Source: CAYJFG01 sp964369405 (GTDB lineage: Bacteria > Bacillota > Clostridia > Oscillospirales > Acutalibacteraceae). From it: DNA of 64,000 bases. The notes beneath the pieces are model-generated. The model was not told where the DNA came from. It searched no databases and worked only from the letters and a program-made list of their open reading frames with translations. Position 1 is the stretch's first letter; each line of letters starts with the position of its first letter. The stretch lies in contig CAYJGB010000001.1 of assembly GCA_964369405.1 (NCBI GenBank), positions 1-64,000 on the forward strand, in the 5' to 3' direction. Positions 60,394 through 64,000 of the stretch are shown piece after piece. Made by a program: the position numbers and the translations under genes.

Positions 60394-61227
60394 ATGGTTG
60401 ATGAATATAAAAGACTTGAAAAATGCACGAAAGCTGTTAAAAAATTTACTGATATTAAACCTTTGTTAGCTATAGTATTAGGCTCTGGATTAAGTAATGT
60501 AATAGATTGCGTAGATATAAAAGATACAGTTTATTTTAAAGATATAAAAGATTTTCCTATCACTACAGTTAGTGGTCATAAAGGTAGTTTTGTTTTTGGA
60601 TATATCAAAAAAACACCGGTTGTAGTTTTGCAAGGTAGAATACATTACTATGAGGGTTATAATATGAATGATGTTGTTCTACCAATTAGAATTACTAGTA
60701 TGTTAGGTGTTAAAAATATCATTATCACAAATTCTGCTTGTGGAATTACTCCAGATACAGAAATTGGCGACTTAATGCTAATAACTGACCATATCTCCTC
60801 GTTTGTACCATCTCCACTAATAGGCTCTTCTACATCTGATTTTGGCGAAAGAATACCTAGTATGAAAGACGTATATAATAAATATATAATAGATGTGCTA
60901 GATAAAGAGGCACAAAAGTTAGAATACCCTGTAGATAAGGGTGTATATTTGCAAGTTTCTGGACCTAATTATGAAACGTGTGCAGAAACAAAAATGTACT
61001 CACTACTCGGTGCAGACGCAGTGGGAATGTCTACAGCGTGCGAAGCTATGGTAGCTAAGCATATGGGAATGAATGTATGTGGTATTAGTTGCATTTCTAA
61101 TAAGGCAGTAGGTACTAAAATGGTATCTTATGCACATAGTGAGTCGAAAAAGAGAGCTAATTTAGTAGCACCTAAACTTAGAAAATTAATAGTTAATTCA
61201 ATAGAAAAAATAGTAATGGCAAAATAA
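60394..61227 (+). CDS. purine-nucleoside phosphorylase, PNP-I family
   Basis: It cleaves inosine and guanosine with phosphate to give the base and ribose 1-phosphate. The 277 residues have the trimeric PNP features: LAIVLGSGLSNVID, TVSGHKGSFVFG, VVLQGRIHYYEGY and ITNSACGI, with YLQVSGPNYETCAE further on. It is probably the punA/pupG counterpart. GGAAAAGTGG precedes ATG. It stands alone, after the hairpin and before the trp promoter. Confidence 0.94.
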   Translation: MVDEYKRLEKCTKAVKKFTDIKPLLAIVLGSGLSNVIDCVDIKDTVYFKDIKDFPITTVSGHKGSFVFGYIKKTPVVVLQGRIHYYEGYNMNDVVLPIRITSMLGVKNIIITNSACGITPDTEIGDLMLITDHISSFVPSPLIGSSTSDFGERIPSMKDVYNKYIIDVLDKEAQKLEYPVDKGVYLQVSGPNYETCAETKMYSLLGADAVGMSTACEAMVAKHMGMNVCGISCISNKAVGTKMVSYAHSESKKRANLVAPKLRKLIVNSIEKIVMAK

Positions 61228-61239
61228 ACTATATTTATA

Positions 61240-61268
61240 TTGACATATAATAATTAATGTGATAGTAT
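61240..61268 (+). promoter_or_regulatory. sigma-A promoter of the trp operon
   Basis: TTGACA (61240-61245), 17 bases and TAGTAT (61263-61268), just upstream of the T-box leader. Confidence 0.7.
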
Positions 61269-61279
61269 AAATGTGAATT

Positions 61280-61556
61280 TAATATTAAACTGTTGAAACG
61301 GATATAAAAATAAGAAAAGTGTTTAAAGAGAGTTGGGGACGGTGGAAACCTGATAATTACTACTTATTAAATGGACCGTTGAGGGCATAGTCAAAGAGGG
61401 CGACCTTGAGTATTCTATGACGTTATGACTTACGTTAGTAGTCGGAAATATGGTAGTATTTCGCTAAGTGTGTAAGCTTTGCTTACAAAACAAGGTGGCA
61501 CCACGGGTATAAAGCAACTCGTCCTTGACAGAATAATTTCTGTCGAGGATTTTTTT
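61280..61556 (+). promoter_or_regulatory. tryptophan T-box leader with intrinsic terminator
   Basis: A T-box riboswitch senses uncharged tRNA to allow readthrough. The T-box sequence AAGGTGGCACCACGG (61491-61505) is present. The upstream stem I carries GAGAGTTGGGG (61328 on) and GGTGGAAACCTG. The likely specifier codon is TGG (61372-61374), followed by the conserved A, which reads tryptophan. The terminator stem TCCTTGACAGAA (61522-61533) pairs with TTCTGTCGAGGA (61538-61549) and is followed by seven Ts. It controls trpEGD and explains the 366-base gap. Confidence 0.95.
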
Positions 61557-61593
61557 ATTCCTTTACAGAAAAAATGAATACGGAGGAACTAAA

Positions 61594-63054
61594 ATGAATT
61601 TTTATCCAGAACTATCTAATGCAAAAAAAATATTATCGAGTGGAGATTATAAATCTATTCCGATTAGCTTAACTATTGATTTATGTTTTGAAACTTTACA
61701 GATTTATAAAAAATTAAAAAACATCAGTAAGAATGTATTTATTTTAGAGTCTTGTGAAGACCGAGAAAATTTAGGAAGATATAGTTTTTTAGGATTTGAC
61801 CCAACATTTGAAATAGTTGCAAAAGACAACAAACTTAAAATAAATACAGGTACTACAGTGAATATAGATGTAGAAAAACCACATGAATATATACGTAACA
61901 TTATTGCAGAGAATAAAAGTCCAAAGATAGAAAAATTACCACCATTTACAGGTGGTTTAGTAGGTTATTTTTCTTATGATTTTATTAAATATAGTGTTAA
62001 AAAACTTAAATTAGATGCTAATGATGAGGAAAATTTTAATGATGTAGACTTAATGTTGTTTAATAAAATTATAGCAATTGATAATCTAAATAAAAAAATT
62101 ATATTAATTGTAAATATTAAAACAGATTATTTAGATACAAATTATAATAAGGCAATAGTAGAACTCAACAACTTGAAATCACTTATAATCAATGGTGATG
62201 AGGTAAACGAAGAGAAAGGTAAATTATTATCTCCACTAAAAGCGATATTTAATAAAGAACAATTTTGCGATATGGTTAACAAAGCTAAAAATTATATAAT
62301 CGAGGGCGATATTTTTCAAGTGGTTTTATCAAATAGACTATCAGCGAAATATCAAGGTAGCCTAATAGGAGTATACGAAAAACTAAGAGTAAAAAATCCA
62401 TCACCATATATGTTTTATTTTTCTAGTAACGATATAGAAATGGCTGGAGCATCTCCAGAAACGTTAGTAAAAGTTTATGACAATAAAGTTATGACATATC
62501 CACTAGCAGGAACTAAGCCACGTGGAAAAACTATAGAAGAAGATAAAATGTTAGAAAAAGAACTGCTATCTGATTTAAAAGAGAGAGCAGAACACAATAT
62601 GTTAGTGGACTTAGGAAGAAACGATATTGGTAAAATTAGTAAATTTGGAACAGTTAAAGTTGAGGAGTATATGCAAGTGTTAAGATTTTCTCACGTAATG
62701 CATATAGGCTCAACAGTTACAGGGCAAATTGAAGAAAATAATGATGCAATAGATGCAATAGATGCTATTTTACCAGCAGGCACTTTGTCAGGAGCACCTA
62801 AAGTTAGAGCCTTAGAAATTATAAACGAGCTTGAAAATGAAAAACGTGGTATATATGGTGGGGCAATAGGTTATATAGATTTTAGTGGAAATATAGATAC
62901 GTGTATTGCAATTAGACTAGCTTTTAAAAAGAACGATAAAATTTTTGTGCGTTCAGGTGCTGGCATAGTTATGGATTCTGTACCAGAAAGTGAATATCAA
63001 GAATGTATTAACAAAGCAAAGTCTGTTGTTAGCGTGTTGGAGGGTGAATTATGA
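61594..63054 (+). CDS. trpE: anthranilate synthase component I
   Basis: It converts chorismate and ammonia (from TrpG) to anthranilate, the first step of tryptophan synthesis. The 486 residues contain the N-terminal feedback region (FILESCEDRENLGRYSFLG), FTGGLVGYFSYDF, and the chorismate-utilising domain with SPSPYMFYF-like NPSPYMFYFSS, AGTKPRGKT, LVDLGRNDIG and GGAIGYIDFSGN. It overlaps trpG by four bases. GGAGG precedes the ATG. The T-box upstream implies control by tRNA-Trp charging. Confidence 0.97.
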   Translation: MNFYPELSNAKKILSSGDYKSIPISLTIDLCFETLQIYKKLKNISKNVFILESCEDRENLGRYSFLGFDPTFEIVAKDNKLKINTGTTVNIDVEKPHEYIRNIIAENKSPKIEKLPPFTGGLVGYFSYDFIKYSVKKLKLDANDEENFNDVDLMLFNKIIAIDNLNKKIILIVNIKTDYLDTNYNKAIVELNNLKSLIINGDEVNEEKGKLLSPLKAIFNKEQFCDMVNKAKNYIIEGDIFQVVLSNRLSAKYQGSLIGVYEKLRVKNPSPYMFYFSSNDIEMAGASPETLVKVYDNKVMTYPLAGTKPRGKTIEEDKMLEKELLSDLKERAEHNMLVDLGRNDIGKISKFGTVKVEEYMQVLRFSHVMHIGSTVTGQIEENNDAIDAIDAILPAGTLSGAPKVRALEIINELENEKRGIYGGAIGYIDFSGNIDTCIAIRLAFKKNDKIFVRSGAGIVMDSVPESEYQECINKAKSVVSVLEGEL

Positions 63055-63620
63055 TTTTAATAATTGATAATTATGATAGTTTTTCATATAATTTATATCA
63101 ACTAATAGGAGAGTTTAACAGCGATATTAAGGTGATAAAAAATGATGAGCTTTCAGTTGAAGAAATAGATAAGCTTGCACCGAGTCATATAGTGTTGTCG
63201 CCTGGACCATCAAGACCAATTAATGCTGGAGTTTGCTTAGACGTTGTAAGACAATTGCACAGTAAATATCCAATTTTAGGAGTTTGTTTAGGACATCAAA
63301 CAATATGTGAGGCGTTTGGGGCTACAATTACTTATGCAAAAGAAATAATGCATGGTAAGCAGTCTGTAATAAAATTAAGTGATAGCATACTATTTAACAA
63401 TCTTGATGAAAAAATTTCTGTTGCTCGTTATCACTCTTTAGCAGCTAAAGAAAACACAATCCCTAGTTGTCTTAGAGTAACAGCAGTTTCAGACGATTTA
63501 GAAGTAATGGCTGTTGAACATTTTGAGTATCCAATATATGGAGTTCAGTTTCACCCAGAGTCTATCTTAACACCATATGGTAAAGTGATAATTCAAAATT
63601 TCTTAAAAGGAGATAATTAA
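63051..63620 (+). CDS. trpG: anthranilate synthase component II (glutamine amidotransferase)
   Basis: It supplies ammonia from glutamine to TrpE. The 189 residues have the class I amidotransferase features: IIDNYDSFSYNLYQ, LSPGPSRP, the nucleophile in GVCLGHQTICEAFGA (Cys near residue 79) and VQFHPESILTPYG. It may also serve p-aminobenzoate synthase, as in other Gram-positives. It overlaps trpE by four bases. Confidence 0.96.
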   Translation: MILIIDNYDSFSYNLYQLIGEFNSDIKVIKNDELSVEEIDKLAPSHIVLSPGPSRPINAGVCLDVVRQLHSKYPILGVCLGHQTICEAFGATITYAKEIMHGKQSVIKLSDSILFNNLDEKISVARYHSLAAKENTIPSCLRVTAVSDDLEVMAVEHFEYPIYGVQFHPESILTPYGKVIIQNFLKGDN

Positions 63621-63621
63621 T

Positions 63622-64000
63622 ATGATAAAAGAAGCAATTGTAAAACTTTCTAATAAAGAAGATTTAACTGCTGATATGGCACAAAATGTTATGGATAATA
63701 TAATGAGTGGAGAAGTTTCAGCAGTTCAAATAAGCTCATACTTGACAGCTTTATCTATAAAAGGTGAAACAATAGAAGAAATTGTAGCATCTGCTAAAAG
63801 TATGAGAAAACACGCTACTAAACTACTAAACGACCAAGATGTTTTAGAAATTGTAGGAACAGGTGGAGATAAATCTAATTCGTTTAATATATCAACTACT
63901 TCTGCTATAGTTTTAGCTAGTGCAGGACTATCAGTTGCAAAACATGGAAATAGAGCAGCGTCTAGCAAATGTGGTGCAGCTGATGTACTAGAAGCATTAG
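63622..64000 (+). CDS. trpD: anthranilate phosphoribosyltransferase, N-terminal part
   Basis: It transfers phosphoribosyl from PRPP to anthranilate. The gene begins at ATG 63622, one base after the trpG stop, and runs off the window edge at codon 126. Visible are the helical N-terminal domain, the PRPP-binding IVGTGGDKSNSFNIST and the anthranilate site KHGNRAASSKCGAADVLE. RBS AGGAG lies within the end of trpG. The remaining trp genes (trpC, F, B, A) would lie beyond. Confidence 0.97.
   Translation, partial: MIKEAIVKLSNKEDLTADMAQNVMDNIMSGEVSAVQISSYLTALSIKGETIEEIVASAKSMRKHATKLLNDQDVLEIVGTGGDKSNSFNISTTSAIVLASAGLSVAKHGNRAASSKCGAADVLEAL

Overview
The window is a continuous, AT-rich (roughly 30 % GC by eye) chromosomal segment with dense, mostly co-directional genes and strong AGGAGG-type ribosome binding sites. 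It looks like a low-GC Gram-positive of the class Clostridia. Four things support this. First, it carries the sporulation cluster yabM(spoVB family)-mazG-hup-rqcP-yabP-yabQ-divIC-yabR. Second, it carries the clostridial order nusB-xseA-xseB-ispA-dxs-tlyA-nadK-argR-recN. Third, it uses T-box and cobalamin-riboswitch control. Fourth, it encodes secreted starch-binding and dockerin proteins. A spore-forming, starch-using gut anaerobe related to Ruminococcaceae/Oscillospirales is an inference. I cannot name a species.

Layout. 1-3.0 kb: secA on the minus strand. 3.2-10.4 kb: an RpiR-type regulator, a BaiN-like flavoprotein, cmk, plsC, an 892-residue MORN-repeat protein of unknown function and an MscS channel. 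10.4-14.7 kb: surface-glycan genes (phosphoglycosyl transferase, O-antigen-ligase-like polymerase), a MATE exporter and an orphan Sfp-type phosphopantetheinyl transferase. 14.66-18.7 kb: a cobalamin-riboswitch operon encoding a DUF4430 lipoprotein and a complete ECF transporter (T, fused A-A', S). 18.8-23.6 kb: a CASTOR/POLLUX-like channel, a decayed YhgE/Pip-like gene and a secreted beta-helix protein. 23.8-29.4 kb: rarA, then a starch pair made of a CBM26-CBM26-dockerin protein and a GH13 alpha-amylase. 29.6-34.1 kb: an OmpR/histidine-kinase pair with a MacB-like ABC transporter. Both transcription units carry the same TCACAA-N5-TCACAA box. 34.1-38.4 kb, minus strand: uppP, rpiB, tsaB, tsaE and fhs.

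38.5-54.1 kb, plus strand: housekeeping genes nusB, xseAB, ispA, dxs, tlyA, nadK, argR, recN, recJ, rel, dtd, an MBL hydrolase and hemZ. 54.1-60.2 kb: a zinc-ribbon protein, then the sporulation/division cluster. 60.4-64 kb: purine nucleoside phosphorylase, then a tryptophan T-box leader (specifier TGG) driving trpE-trpG-trpD, with trpD cut by the window edge.

No rRNA, tRNA, CRISPR array, insertion sequence, prophage or integrase was seen. The most interesting items are the B12-controlled lipoprotein/ECF operon, the paired response-regulator boxes around the two-component/ABC locus, the non-catalytic dockerin starch-binding protein with a degenerate second calcium loop, the large MORN protein, two genes (nusB and the O-antigen-ligase-like gene) whose best start is AAGGAG-N9-ATA, and several unexplained intergenic hairpins.
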